The notes below the pieces were generated by a model. It was not told where the DNA came from, searched no databases, and worked only from the letters and a program-made list of their open reading frames with translations. 64,000 bases of DNA. It comes from Elusimicrobia bacterium GWA2_62_23 (GTDB taxonomy: Bacteria > Elusimicrobiota > Elusimicrobia > Elusimicrobiales > UBA9959). Location of the stretch: assembly GCA_001799635.1 (NCBI GenBank), contig MGTV01000019.1:1-64000 (forward strand), in the 5' to 3' direction. The translations under genes and the position numbers were made by a program. Positions 8,206 through 17,285 of this stretch are shown piece after piece (position 1 is the first letter of the stretch; each line of letters starts with the position of its first letter).

Positions 8206-9849
8206 ATGACCGAAACAAACACCGCTCCCGCCGCCGGCTTCTACGGCCTCGGCATAGCTCCGAAACTCCTTGAAGCCCTCGACAAACTTAAATTCAAGGT
8301 CCCCACGCCCATACAGCAGAAGGCCATTCCCCTGGCGACCGGCGGCGGCGACATGGTAGGCATAGCCCAGACCGGCACCGGCAAGACCATCGCTTTCGCC
8401 ATCCCCATGATCCAGCGCCTCGCGGCGGCCGGCCAGGGCAAAGGCCTGGTGGTGGTCCCCACGCGCGAGCTCGCGCAGCAGGTGGCCGAAGTAGTGCGCC
8501 AGTTCTCGCCCATGATGGGGATGAGCTGCGCCGTGGTGATAGGCGGCGAAAGCATGAACCGCCAGACCCAGGAACTGCGCAGGGGCCCCCGGCTCATCAT
8601 AGCCACGCCCGGCCGCATGATAGACCACGTGGCCCAGCGGACCGTCAACCTTTCCGACGTAAAAGTGCTCGTGCTGGACGAGGCGGACCGCATGTTCGAC
8701 ATGGGCTTCGCCCCGCAGATAGAGAAGATAATGGCGGCCCTGCCCCGCGAGCGCCAGACCATGCTCTTCTCCGCCACCATGCCCGACGACGTTATGAAAC
8801 TGGCCAGCCGCCACATGAAGCTGCCGATCCGCATAGAGGTGGCCCGCCCCGGCACCGCCGCGGATAAGGTCGAGCAGGAACTCTTCGTAGTGGACCGCAG
8901 CGAAAAGAACGCCCTCCTCGCCAAGCTCCTGGACAAGTACTGGGGCAGCGTGCTGCTCTTCGTGCGCACCAAACACAACGCCAAGAAGATAGCCCGCTCC
9001 ATCCGCGAGATGCCGCACAGCGCCGCCGAGATCCACTCCAACCGCTCCCTGGCGCAGCGCCGGGAGGCGCTGGAAGGCTTCAAGTCCGGCAAGTACCGCG
9101 TGCTGGTGGCCACCGACATAGCCGCCCGCGGCATCGACGTGACCGGCATCGAGCTGGTCATCAACTACGACCTGCCCGACGAGGACGAGAACTACGTCCA
9201 CCGCATCGGCCGCACCGGCCGCGCCGGCCAGCCCGGCCGCGCCATCACCTTCGCCGCCCCCGACCAGGGCAAGGACGTCCGCAACATAGAGCGCCTTATC
9301 CGCATGAGCCTGCCCGTGTCCAAGCATCCGGACATCGCCTCTGCCGATTTCGGCGGCCCCTCCGCACCGCGCCAGCCCGGCGAAAAGCGCCGGCCCGGCG
9401 ACCAGGACCGCGCGCCCCGGCACCAGTCCAGGCCGCCGCAGGCCCGCCAGGAGCCCCGCGAAAACCGCGCCGAAGCCCGCCCCCGGCCACCCCAGCACGG
9501 CCCCAGGCCCCAGCAGCACGGCCCCAGGCCGGAGCGCCATGGGAATGCCTACGGCCCGCGCCGCGGCGAGGGGGCTCCCCGCTCAGCGGCGCCTTACGCC
9601 CGCGCCGACGGCCCGCGCCGCCCGCGCGGAGCAGGAGGCGGCAGCCGGCCGAACAAGTACGGCGCCGATCCTTCCCGTCGCGGAGGGATAGTCAGCCTGT
9701 CCCCTTATTTCGACGAGCCGCGCCGCCGCGACGAGCGGCGCCCGCACAGGCAGGAGAACCGCCCCGCGCCGGCGCAGAAGCCGGCGGAGGGCGGCGGCTG
9801 GTTCAGCCGCTTCCTGAAGAAGAAAAAGACGGATTACAAGAACGAATAA
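8206..9849 (+). CDS. rhlE: DEAD-box RNA helicase (RhlE-type) with long Arg/Pro/Gln/His-rich tail
   Basis: The 547-residue protein has the full helicase core in residues 10-365: Q motif (VPTPIQQ), AQTGTGKT (54-61), PTRELAQQ, DEAD, SAT, ATDIAARGIDV, YVHRIGRTGRAG. It is a paralogue of the helicase at 4505-5773. From about residue 375 to 525 follows a low-complexity disordered tail rich in Arg, Pro, Gln, His and Gly (repeats of the type RPPQHGPRPQQHGPRPERHG). The tail ends in a compact basic-aromatic segment GGGWFSRFLKKKK. Such tails bind RNA non-specifically and can drive condensate formation in other helicases. A strong terminator follows at 9862. The tail's role here is inferred. Confidence 0.92.
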   Translation: MTETNTAPAAGFYGLGIAPKLLEALDKLKFKVPTPIQQKAIPLATGGGDMVGIAQTGTGKTIAFAIPMIQRLAAAGQGKGLVVVPTRELAQQVAEVVRQFSPMMGMSCAVVIGGESMNRQTQELRRGPRLIIATPGRMIDHVAQRTVNLSDVKVLVLDEADRMFDMGFAPQIEKIMAALPRERQTMLFSATMPDDVMKLASRHMKLPIRIEVARPGTAADKVEQELFVVDRSEKNALLAKLLDKYWGSVLLFVRTKHNAKKIARSIREMPHSAAEIHSNRSLAQRREALEGFKSGKYRVLVATDIAARGIDVTGIELVINYDLPDEDENYVHRIGRTGRAGQPGRAITFAAPDQGKDVRNIERLIRMSLPVSKHPDIASADFGGPSAPRQPGEKRRPGDQDRAPRHQSRPPQARQEPRENRAEARPRPPQHGPRPQQHGPRPERHGNAYGPRRGEGAPRSAAPYARADGPRRPRGAGGGSRPNKYGADPSRRGGIVSLSPYFDEPRRRDERRPHRQENRPAPAQKPAEGGGWFSRFLKKKKTDYKNE

Positions 9850-9861
9850 GCTCCCACGAAG

Positions 9862-9885
9862 ATCCCCCGGCAGCGGGGGATTTTT
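9862..9885 (+). terminator. Terminator after the second DEAD-box gene
   Basis: An 8-bp stem (ATCCCCCG, loop GCAG, CGGGGGAT) is followed by TTTTT, 13 bases past the helicase stop. Confidence 0.85.
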
Positions 9886-9937
9886 GTTGCCGCCCCCGCG
9901 GGCTTTTTTAGTATATTTACCGTGAGAGGGGAAAACG

Positions 9938-12304
9938 ATGGCCGGCACGGAAGAAGACATTTACAAACGCCACTTCGAGATCATGCCCACCATGATGGGC
10001 ACGCTGGCCGACGGCCGCTTCCGCGCCCACAATCCGGCTTGGGAGCGGCAGCTCGGTTATTCCGCCGCGGAACTGGAAGACCGCTCCTTCCTGGACCTCG
10101 TCCATCCCGAGGACCGCCGCCTCGCCGAAGAGACACTCAAAAAGGTGGCGGACAAAGAGCCCGACGCGCGTTTCGACTCCCGCTTCGCCTGCAAGGACGG
10201 CAGCTATAAGTGGGTAAATACCCGCGCGGCGGCCGACCGTGAGAAAGGCGCCCTCCACATAGTCTGCGTGGATATCACGGCCAGGAAGGCCGCCGAGACC
10301 GCCCTGCGGGAGAGCGAAGCCCTGCTGCGCAGGATAATCGACAAAGCCCCCATGGCCATGGCCATAGTCGCCATGGACGGCGACATAGAATACATCAACA
10401 ACAAGGCGGTCGAGACCTTCGGCTTCCCGCATTCGGACATCCCGAACATGGACCGCTGGTGGGCGCAGGCCTACCCCGACGAGGCCTACCGCAAAGAGGT
10501 CATCGCGCGCTACATGGGCCACGTCCAGGAGGCCATTGAGAAGGGCGGGGAGATCGCCGGTGACGAATACCTGGTCACCTGCAAGGACGGCTCGAAAAAG
10601 ACATGTTTTATTTTTGGCGTTATCGCCTCGGGCAAGGTGTTCGTGATGTTCGAGGACGTTTCCGAACGCGTCCGGGTGGAGAGAACGCTGCGAGACAGCG
10701 AGAACTCCCTGCGCCGCATCCTCGACCAGATCCCCATGGCCATCGCCATACAGGACCTCGCCGGGAACATCGAGTATATCAACGCGAAATTCACGCAGAC
10801 CTTCGGCTACGTCCATAAGGACATCCCCACCCTGGACGCCTGGACAAAACGGGCCTACCCGGACCCCGGCTACCGGGAGAAACTGCTGGCCCACTGGACG
10901 GAACTTTTTAAAAAAGCCGCCGCGTCCAACAACGAGATAGACGGGGGCGCTTACAGCGTGGCCTGCAGCGACGGTTCCTTCAAGACCACCTACATCTTCG
11001 GCGTGCTCATCGGCGCCAAGGCCGTGGTGATGCTCGACGACATCACGCGCCGGATGGAGGCGGAAAAGGAACTGCGGGAGAGCGAGAGCCGCTACCGCGC
11101 GCTGGTGGAGACCACCCGCACCGGCTATGTCATCATAGACAAGGACGGCCGCGTCCTCGACGCCAATACCGAGTACGTGCGCCTGACCGGGCGGAAAGAC
11201 CTGAAGGAAGTGCTGGGCCGCTCCGTGCTGGAGTGGACTGCGGAGTACGAAAAAGAGAAGAACGCCGCCGCCGTGGCCCAATGCGCGCGGGACGGTTATA
11301 TCTTCAATTTCGAAGTGGATTACGCCGGGCCTTCCGGGGAGGTGACCCCCGTGGAAGTCAACGCCACCGTCATGACCAGGGACGGCGTGCCCCAGATACT
11401 TTCCCTCTGCCGGGATATAAGCGCACGGCGCAAGGCGGAAGCCGAGATCCGCGGCCTCAACCAGAACCTGGAGAACCGGGTGCTGGAACGCACCACTGAG
11501 CTGACAGAAGCCAACGAAGCGCTGAAGGCGCAAATAGCCCAGCGGGTGGAAGCCGAGCAGGCCAAGGATAAACTGCAGGCCCAGTTGCTCCAGTCGCAGA
11601 AACTGGAGGCGGTAGGCCGGCTCGCCGGGGGCATAGCCCACGACTTCAACAATATCCTGGTCTCCATCAGCGGGTACGCCGAACTGCTCATAGACACCAT
11701 GCCAGAGGGCGCGCCGGCCCGCGGCGACCTGTCGGAGATACTGCTGGAAACGGAACGGGGGGCCGCCCTCACTCACCAACTGCTAACTTTCAGCGCCCGC
11801 CAGGAGCCCAAACTGGAAACAGTGGACCTGAACGCGGTGGCCACCGGCAGCCAGAAGATGCTCAAGCGCCTTATCGGCAGCAACATGCATCTGGAAACCA
11901 ACCTGGCCGCGGACCTGTACCCCGTAAAAGCCGACCCTACTCAAGTCTCACAGGTGATAATCAACCTGGTCATCAATTCCAGGGACGCCATGCCCGACGG
12001 CGGGCGGATCGCCCTGGAGACGCGCAACGCCCAATTGGGGTCTGAGGCGGCCGGGTTCAAGCTGCCCCTGCCGCCCGGCGACTACGCTGAACTGACCGTG
12101 AGCGACACCGGCGCCGGCATGAACACCGAGACCATGCAGCACCTTTTCGAGCCGTTCTTTACCACCAAGAAGCCGGGCCAGGGCACTGGCCTCGGCCTGT
12201 CCACCGTCTACGGCATAGTCAGCCGCGCCGGAGGCGGGATATACGTGGAAAGCGCCCCGGACCGGGGCACCACCTTCAAGATCTATCTGCCGAAGACCGC
12301 TTAG
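9938..12304 (+). CDS. Soluble histidine kinase with four PAS domains
   Basis: The 788-residue kinase has no membrane segment. Four PAS domains follow in tandem (about 5-120, 125-245, 255-375, 385-505), each ending in a PAC-like segment. PAS 2 and PAS 3 are clearly duplicates of each other ([13 protein letters not shown] versus [13 protein letters not shown], and matching YINxK and DGSxKT blocks). A coiled coil then leads to a HisKA domain with phosphoacceptor H568 (GGIAHDFNN) and an HATPase with N box [21 protein letters not shown] and [13 protein letters not shown]. There is no receiver domain and no regulator next door, so its partner is elsewhere. The PAS ligands are unknown; an internal redox or small-molecule signal is likely given the cytoplasmic location. 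Confidence 0.9.
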   Translation: MAGTEEDIYKRHFEIMPTMMGTLADGRFRAHNPAWERQLGYSAAELEDRSFLDLVHPEDRRLAEETLKKVADKEPDARFDSRFACKDGSYKWVNTRAAADREKGALHIVCVDITARKAAETALRESEALLRRIIDKAPMAMAIVAMDGDIEYINNKAVETFGFPHSDIPNMDRWWAQAYPDEAYRKEVIARYMGHVQEAIEKGGEIAGDEYLVTCKDGSKKTCFIFGVIASGKVFVMFEDVSERVRVERTLRDSENSLRRILDQIPMAIAIQDLAGNIEYINAKFTQTFGYVHKDIPTLDAWTKRAYPDPGYREKLLAHWTELFKKAAASNNEIDGGAYSVACSDGSFKTTYIFGVLIGAKAVVMLDDITRRMEAEKELRESESRYRALVETTRTGYVIIDKDGRVLDANTEYVRLTGRKDLKEVLGRSVLEWTAEYEKEKNAAAVAQCARDGYIFNFEVDYAGPSGEVTPVEVNATVMTRDGVPQILSLCRDISARRKAEAEIRGLNQNLENRVLERTTELTEANEALKAQIAQRVEAEQAKDKLQAQLLQSQKLEAVGRLAGGIAHDFNNILVSISGYAELLIDTMPEGAPARGDLSEILLETERGAALTHQLLTFSARQEPKLETVDLNAVATGSQKMLKRLIGSNMHLETNLAADLYPVKADPTQVSQVIINLVINSRDAMPDGGRIALETRNAQLGSEAAGFKLPLPPGDYAELTVSDTGAGMNTETMQHLFEPFFTTKKPGQGTGLGLSTVYGIVSRAGGGIYVESAPDRGTTFKIYLPKTA

Positions 12305-12323
12305 GCCGGGGGAAGCAACGGAC

Positions 12324-12352
12324 AAAGGGCCGCGCTAACCGCGCGGCTCTTT
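12324..12352. terminator. Bidirectional terminator between kinase and membrane-protein genes
   Basis: A 7-bp stem (GCCGCGC, loop TAACC, GCGCGGC) is flanked by AAAG on the left and CTTTC on the right. It lies between convergent genes. Confidence 0.6.
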
Positions 12353-12880
12353 CATTACGGGGGGGCGGTTATAGAAGCCGAGGATCAGGCCGAGCGCCAG
12401 CGACCAGACGGCGGCCAGGCCTATGCGCAGGTCCGGCGGCAGCAGGAAGGTGACGGTGTGGGCGGGCACCCAGAACCAAAGCAGCGAGAGCAAGCCCTTG
12501 TCGAGGTTGGCCCAGTTGGGGCGGCCGTCTATCAGGTTGTCTATCAGCCGGTGCGCTATCACCAGGAACGGTCCGAACTGCAGGTTCATGGAGAGCGAGA
12601 CCGCGAAGGCCTTGCCCGCCGCTCCGAGTTCCGGCAGCAGGCCGTGAGCGACCAGCCCGTCCGTGAAGGCGACGAAGCCGGTGAATGCGTATTTGATGCA
12701 GACGGCGAGCGCGGCCCAGCCGAGCATGCGCAGCAGCGTGCCTCGCGGACCGAAGGGTGAAAAAATGCGGCGGGAGGCCAGCCACTTGGAAAGAACTTCT
12801 CCGAGCGTGCCCAGCACGGCGAACTGGGCCATGGCGGTGGCGATAGGGTGGGCTTTAACGAGGGCGACGTAGCATTCCAT
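12335..12880 (-). CDS. Small integral membrane protein, possibly Mpv17/PMP22-like
   Basis: The 181-residue product has about four hydrophobic segments. The order of features resembles the Mpv17/PMP22 family: an N-terminal YVALVKAHPIATAMAQFAVLG helix, a central GPFLVIAHRLIDNLI, and a C-terminal LLWFWVPAHTVTFLLPPDLR segment close to the family's W-x-W/P-x-x-x-x-NF-x-x-VP-x-x-xR block. That resemblance is by eye and could be wrong. Bacterial members have no assigned function. The gene is single, convergent with the kinase and divergent from pepF. Confidence 0.6.
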   Translation of the reverse strand: MECYVALVKAHPIATAMAQFAVLGTLGEVLSKWLASRRIFSPFGPRGTLLRMLGWAALAVCIKYAFTGFVAFTDGLVAHGLLPELGAAGKAFAVSLSMNLQFGPFLVIAHRLIDNLIDGRPNWANLDKGLLSLLWFWVPAHTVTFLLPPDLRIGLAAVWSLALGLILGFYNRPPVMKEPRG

Positions 12881-12929
12881 GCGTCTATCTTACCAATTTT
12901 CAATGGACCGCCTCCCGCGGGCGGTTTTG

Positions 12930-12935
12930 TATAAT
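12930..12935 (+). promoter_or_regulatory. pepF: -10 box (TATAAT) of pepF
   Basis: A perfect TATAAT lies 25 nt before the pepF start, followed by a strong AAGGAGG Shine-Dalgarno (12950-12956). An ACCGCC/GGCGGT hairpin overlaps the -35 region. Confidence 0.55.
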
Positions 12936-12960
12936 TTCCGTAAGCGGTCAAGGAGGTTTT

Positions 12961-14781
12961 ATGGCGGATAAAAAACAGGGCGTACAGTGGGACCTCACCA
13001 GCTATTTCCCGGCTTTCAACGGGCCGGAGATGATAAAATTCAAGAGGCAGCTCTCGGCCGACATCGCCGCGCTGCAGAAAAAAGCCGCCAAAATGGCGCC
13101 CCTTTCCGCTAAAACCGCCGGAGATTGGGAAAAACTGCTGCTCGCCGCCGAAAATGTGGAGACCCGCCTGGGGCATATCTTCTCCTACGCCGGCTGCCTT
13201 ACCGCCGCCCACGCCGACAAGGACGAATACGCCGCCGAAGAGGCCAAGCTGTCCCTCCTGGGCGCCGAATACGCCAAGTTCGGCGTGGATATGCTGCGCG
13301 CCTTCAAGGACGTGCCGGAAAAAGTGTTCGCCGCTTTCATCAAGCGCGAAAAGCTCAGGGACGTCGTCTATGCCCTCAAGCGCGTGCGCGAGCGCGCCCG
13401 CCGCACCATGAGCCCCGCCGAGGAGAAGCTCGCGGCCGACCTCTCCGTGGACGGCTTCCAGTCCTGGGACCGCCTCTACAACAAGATCTCCTCCAAGCTC
13501 ACCTTCGAAATGCGCTGGCCCGACGGCCGCGTTGAGACGCTGCCGATCTCGCGCTGGCGCGCCCTGATGGGCGACGCCGACCGCAAGGTGGGCCGCGCCG
13601 CCTTCGAGGGCGGCAACAAGGCCTGGGCGGCCCTCGAAGACACCTGCGCCGCCGCGCTCAACGCGCTGGCCGGCACCCGCCTTACCCTGGATAAGAAGCG
13701 CGGAGTGAAGAACTTCCTGGCCCAGTCCCTCTTTAACGCCGGCATCAAGCGTTCCACGCTGGACGCCATGTACAAGGCCGTGGAGCGCAACCTGGAGCCG
13801 GTGCGCGACATCCTGCGCGTGAAGGCCGCGGCCATGGGCCGCAAAGGCATCGCCTTCTTCGAGCGGGAAGCCCCGCTGCCGCTCAAGGACGCCCGGCTCT
13901 ACACCTGGGAAGAGGGCTCGGCCAAGGTGGAGGGGGCTTTCAGCCGGGTTTACCCGGCTCTCGGGGCCTACTACAAGGACTTCCTCGCTAAAAAGCACCT
14001 TGAGAGCGAGGCCCGCGGCGGCAAGCGCCCCGGCGCCTTCTGCACCGGCTCTCCCCTCATAAAGGAAGGCCGCGTGTTCACCACCTTCAACGGCACGCTG
14101 GGCGACGTGAACACGCTGGCCCACGAGATGGGCCATGCCTGGCACGGGCACCTCATGGAGGACATGCGCACCTGGGCTACCGAGTATCCCATGACCCTCG
14201 CCGAAACGGCCTCCATCTTCGGCGAGCACCTGCTGGCCGAGGGCATACAGGGCGACCCCGGCGTGTCCGAGGCCCAGAAGCTCATAATGCTGGACGAATA
14301 CCTGAGCGGCGCGGCAATAACCATACTGGACATCACCGTGCGCTTCCGTTTCGAAAAGGCTTTCTACGAGGAACGCCAGAAGGGCGAAGTCTCCGCGGCC
14401 CGCCTGAAGGAACTGATGACCCTGGCGCAGAAGGAAGTGTTCGGCGACGCGCTCGAGCCCGGCGGCGAAGACCCGCTGTTCTGGGCTTCCAAGATGCACT
14501 TTTACTTCTCCGGGGTCTCGTTCTACAACTACCCCTACACCTTCGGCTTCCTCATGGCGGCCACGCTGTTCACCAAGTTCAAGGCGGAAGGCCCTGCCTT
14601 CCTGCCTAAGTACGAAGCCTTCCTGCGCCTCTCCGGGTCCGACACGGCCGAGGGCGTGGCGCGCCGCAGCCTCGGCGCGGACATAGGCAAGCCGGAATTC
14701 TGGGAAACCGCCATAAAGGGCCTGGCCGGCCGGCTCTCGCGCTACAAGGCGCTGCTCGAGGCCAATAAGGTGGCGGCGTGA
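12961..14781 (+). CDS. pepF: Oligoendopeptidase F (M3 family)
   Basis: The 606-residue length and sequence fit PepF. The zinc site HEMGH is at 388-392 (LAHEMGHAWHG), and the third ligand glutamate lies about 25 residues on in ETASIFGE. PepF is a cytoplasmic zinc metallopeptidase that cleaves oligopeptides of roughly 7-17 residues, here presumably feeding amino-acid catabolism. The N-terminal helical lobe (1-200) and the C-terminal catalytic lobe are intact. The start ATG follows AAGGAGG with good spacing. The stop overlaps the start of the next gene by 4 nt (GTGA), so the two are translationally coupled. Confidence 0.93.
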   Translation: MADKKQGVQWDLTSYFPAFNGPEMIKFKRQLSADIAALQKKAAKMAPLSAKTAGDWEKLLLAAENVETRLGHIFSYAGCLTAAHADKDEYAAEEAKLSLLGAEYAKFGVDMLRAFKDVPEKVFAAFIKREKLRDVVYALKRVRERARRTMSPAEEKLAADLSVDGFQSWDRLYNKISSKLTFEMRWPDGRVETLPISRWRALMGDADRKVGRAAFEGGNKAWAALEDTCAAALNALAGTRLTLDKKRGVKNFLAQSLFNAGIKRSTLDAMYKAVERNLEPVRDILRVKAAAMGRKGIAFFEREAPLPLKDARLYTWEEGSAKVEGAFSRVYPALGAYYKDFLAKKHLESEARGGKRPGAFCTGSPLIKEGRVFTTFNGTLGDVNTLAHEMGHAWHGHLMEDMRTWATEYPMTLAETASIFGEHLLAEGIQGDPGVSEAQKLIMLDEYLSGAAITILDITVRFRFEKAFYEERQKGEVSAARLKELMTLAQKEVFGDALEPGGEDPLFWASKMHFYFSGVSFYNYPYTFGFLMAATLFTKFKAEGPAFLPKYEAFLRLSGSDTAEGVARRSLGADIGKPEFWETAIKGLAGRLSRYKALLEANKVAA

Positions 14782-15374
14782 AACTGAAAGTACCGCATAT
14801 CCTGCTCGGGCTCTACGCCCTCTACTTCGCGCTCGCGGGCCTGGCCCCGTACAGCCGCGAAGTCTGGGTGGCGGAGAACATCCCGATAGTCATAATAGTG
14901 CTGGCGCTGGCCTGCACCTACCGGACTTTCGCTTTCTCCAATACTTCGTACCTCATGATGAGCGTGCTGGTCTTCCTGCACACCACCGGCGGTCACTACA
15001 CCTTCGAGCGTGTGCCTTTCGGCTTCGTGACGGAAATGTTCGGGTTCGGACGGAACCACTTTGACCGGGTGGCCCATTTTTCCGTGGGTTTCTACGCCTA
15101 CCCCATAGCGGAGTTCATCTGGCGCAGAGGCTACAGCCGCTCCCGCGGCCTGCTGGCTTTCACGGGCATAACCGCCATCTTCACCGTGGCCGCGGTGTAT
15201 GAGATCATAGAATGGCGCTACGCCGTCTCGGCCGACCCTGCCGCCGGCATAGCCTTCCTGGGCAGCCAGGGCGACGCCTGGGACGCGCAGAAGGATATGC
15301 TCGCAGACGGGCTCGGCGCCATCTGCGCCGCCATCTTCTTCCTGTTCCAGTACAAAGACCCGCCTGGAAAGTGA
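14778..15374 (+). CDS. DUF2238 (YjdF-type) inner-membrane protein
   Basis: The 198-residue product has about five to six membrane segments and the conserved central block of the DUF2238 family: GGHYTFERVPFG, FGRNHFDRVAHFSVGFYAYP and a C-terminal GDAWDAQKDMLADGLGA. Conserved His/Asp/Arg residues at membrane boundaries suggest a functional site, but the family has no known activity. The start codon is GTG within the end of pepF. A terminator follows. Confidence 0.85.
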   Translation: MKLKVPHILLGLYALYFALAGLAPYSREVWVAENIPIVIIVLALACTYRTFAFSNTSYLMMSVLVFLHTTGGHYTFERVPFGFVTEMFGFGRNHFDRVAHFSVGFYAYPIAEFIWRRGYSRSRGLLAFTGITAIFTVAAVYEIIEWRYAVSADPAAGIAFLGSQGDAWDAQKDMLADGLGAICAAIFFLFQYKDPPGK

Positions 15375-15383
15375 AAGGTTCTA

Positions 15384-15420
15384 AAGAAAAAGCCCCCGGC
15401 CGCCCGGGGGCTTCTCTTTT
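15384..15420. terminator. Bidirectional terminator between YjdF-type gene and wrbA
   Basis: A 10-bp stem (AAGCCCCCGG / CCGGGGGCTT, 15390-15413) is flanked by AAAGAAA on the left and CTCTTTT on the right, between convergent genes. Confidence 0.85.
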
Positions 15421-15432
15421 GCGCCGCTGCGC

Positions 15433-16044
15433 CTACTTGGCGAGTTTGGCGGCCAGCTCGGCCACATGCTTGCCCTGGAAGCGGGCGCCGTCCAGTTCGT
15501 TCTTGCTCGGCATGCGCTCACCCTGCCCGCCGGTTATGGTGGATGCGCCGTAGGGGGACCCGCCGGTCATTTCAGTTATGCTCGTCTGTCCCTGGAACGA
15601 ATACGGCAGGCCGGCTATCACCATGCCGTGGTGCAGCAGCGTCGTGTGCGTGGAAAGGATGGTGGACTCCTGCCCGCCGTGCTGGGTAGCGCTGGAGGCC
15701 ATCACGGAACCTACCTTGCCTATGAGCGCTCCCTTCATCCACAGCCCGCCGGTGGCGTCCAGGAACTGCCGCATCTGGCCGCACATGTTGCCGAACCGGG
15801 TGGGAACCCCGAAGATGACGGCGTCGGCGGCGGCGAGGTCCTCGGGGGCGCAGACGGGAACCGCGGCCTGGGCTTTCTGCGCGTCCAACGCGCCCATCTT
15901 GCCCAGCACCTCGGCGGGCAGGGTCTCGGGCACGCGCTTTATGACAACTTCGGCCCCCGGCACGGATCTCGCGCCTTCGGCGGCGGCTTTGACCATTTCA
16001 TACATATGGCCGTACATGGAATAATACGCTATCAGTATTTTCAT
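15433..16044 (-). CDS. wrbA: NAD(P)H:quinone oxidoreductase WrbA (flavodoxin-like)
   Basis: The 203-residue product is a typical WrbA: FMN phosphate loop [11 protein letters not shown] near the N-terminus (about 7-17), [18 protein letters not shown], and the [10 protein letters not shown] segment. WrbA reduces quinones with NAD(P)H in two-electron steps, protecting against semiquinones; it is common in anaerobes under oxidative challenge. A good AAGGAGG precedes the ATG. The 53-nt gap to the upstream minus-strand gene leaves room for co-transcription or a small promoter. Confidence 0.93.
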   Translation of the reverse strand: MKILIAYYSMYGHMYEMVKAAAEGARSVPGAEVVIKRVPETLPAEVLGKMGALDAQKAQAAVPVCAPEDLAAADAVIFGVPTRFGNMCGQMRQFLDATGGLWMKGALIGKVGSVMASSATQHGGQESTILSTHTTLLHHGMVIAGLPYSFQGQTSITEMTGGSPYGASTITGGQGERMPSKNELDGARFQGKHVAELAAKLAK

Positions 16045-16097
16045 TTTATCCTCCTTGGATACTTCACAGAGGCAGGGACAGAGAGGCAGAGCGGTTC

Positions 16098-17036
16098 TTA
16101 ATCGTCCGTGGTGATACCGTTGAAGAAATTGCGGTTGAGGACGGTAACGGCGCCGGGCACGGCGGAAGCGGCCGACGGCTTAACGCCGGTCCAAAAAGCC
16201 GGGGCGAGCATGGTGCCGGTATTGAGCATGCGCTGGTCGGCGGAATAGATGACCTCGCAGTCGCGCTTGTACGGCATCTCGGGGCAGCCGAACTTGCTGA
16301 AGACCGCGTACCTGTAATCCAACCCGCCTTCTCCCGCCGCAAGCCGGCCCTGGGAGGAGAAATACTTGAACCCCACCACGGAGGCGTCGTATTTAGGCAG
16401 CACCTTGCCGGTCTTGTTTATATAGCCGAGGAAAGTTACCGCGTGGCCCGTGCGGTTGGTGCGGTTGATGTTCACGAAGTCACCGGGGGTCAGGTTCTCG
16501 AAGGGCCGGCGCTCGCCCATGCCGAAATTGATCAGCGCGTCCGCGGTTCCATTCGCCTTGAACTCCGGGTTCACCCAGATATGCCCCTTCAGGTCGGTGA
16601 CCGCGAGCCCCTCGAAGCTGGACTTGGGCAGATAATAGTAGGGGGCGACGTCGCCGGTCTCGTCGAGGTAGATCTGGTAGGCGGTAAGGATTATCTCCAT
16701 CTGCGCCGCCACGCACATGGTCAGCGGCGCGCGGCGGGCCTTGATGACGCCCGTGACATTGTAAGGAATATCGTGCGTCAGAATAGAGCTGATGTCATAA
16801 CCCTTCAGCCCGTAATTCTTGTAAAGATAGTCTATCGCCTTCAGGATATAGGCGTTGAAGTACTGCTTCTCCGGCTGGGTATCCGCCTTCAGCGGCACCG
16901 ACACGGCCGGCGCCGACGGCAGCTGCAGGGCCTCGAAGGAGCCAAGGTCAAGCCTGTTAAGGGCGAACGGTTCCGCGGCCCGGAGCGTCCCGGAAAGAAG
17001 GATAATAAGGGGGAGAAGCAGTTTAGACATTGACAT
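16098..17036 (-). CDS. Secreted protein with Cys/His peptidase-like signature
   Basis: The 312-residue product has a signal peptide ([15 protein letters not shown], cleavage near residue 20). A cysteine starts a helix at C108 ([15 protein letters not shown]) and a histidine sits in a strand at H198 ([10 protein letters not shown]...[10 protein letters not shown]). The order Cys-helix then GD-x-V-N...HAV-x-F is the layout of papain-like NlpC/P60 and related amidase folds, which often act on peptidoglycan or cross-linked peptides. I do not recognise a specific family, and the third active-site residue is not obvious. It is near wrbA on the same strand without a functional link. Confidence 0.65.
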   Translation of the reverse strand: MSMSKLLLPLIILLSGTLRAAEPFALNRLDLGSFEALQLPSAPAVSVPLKADTQPEKQYFNAYILKAIDYLYKNYGLKGYDISSILTHDIPYNVTGVIKARRAPLTMCVAAQMEIILTAYQIYLDETGDVAPYYYLPKSSFEGLAVTDLKGHIWVNPEFKANGTADALINFGMGERRPFENLTPGDFVNINRTNRTGHAVTFLGYINKTGKVLPKYDASVVGFKYFSSQGRLAAGEGGLDYRYAVFSKFGCPEMPYKRDCEVIYSADQRMLNTGTMLAPAFWTGVKPSAASAVPGAVTVLNRNFFNGITTDD

Positions 17037-17115
17037 TCCTCAACTCGCTGCCTACCTCCAATTATACAACTTCAAAACCGAGTGTCAACAAGTTAATTAT
17101 CGCCCTGGAGCGGAC

Positions 17116-17234
17116 GGCGAGGGTGTGCCTTCGCAGGGGCCTCACGAAGCCCGAGCTTGCGTAAGCGCGAGGGGTGAGTGCGAGAGCGGGGCCACGGTGT
17201 GGCCACGCGTACCCGGAGAAGGCATACCCTCGCC
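17116..17234. repeat. Nested-palindrome element, family 2, copy 1
   Basis: A 119-bp element with 17-bp inverted ends (17116-17132 GGCGAGGGTGTGCCTTC and 17218-17234, one mismatch). Inside are GAGCTTGCGTAAGCGCGA and a hairpin GGCCAC-GGT-GTGGCC. Copy 2 at 54497-54614, in the opposite orientation, shares the ends and the GAGCTTGCGTAAGCGCGA core, but its hairpin reads GCGCAC-GGT-GTGCGC, so both arms changed together. No open frame here looks like a gene. Confidence 0.8.
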
Positions 17235-17244
17235 ACCCGCGAAC

Positions 17245-17283
17245 CTGCAGTCATGGCGAGCGGAACAATGCCCCGCCCGGACC
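17245..17283. repeat. Partial family 1 element (3' end)
   Basis: Starting CTGCAGTC, this stretch follows the 3' end of copy A read on the minus strand (CTGCAGTC-x-TGGCG-x-G-x-GGAA...CCCGCC). It abuts the family 2 element at 17116-17234, so together they fill the gap downstream of the Ehr-like operon. Confidence 0.6.
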
Positions 17284-17285
17284 GA

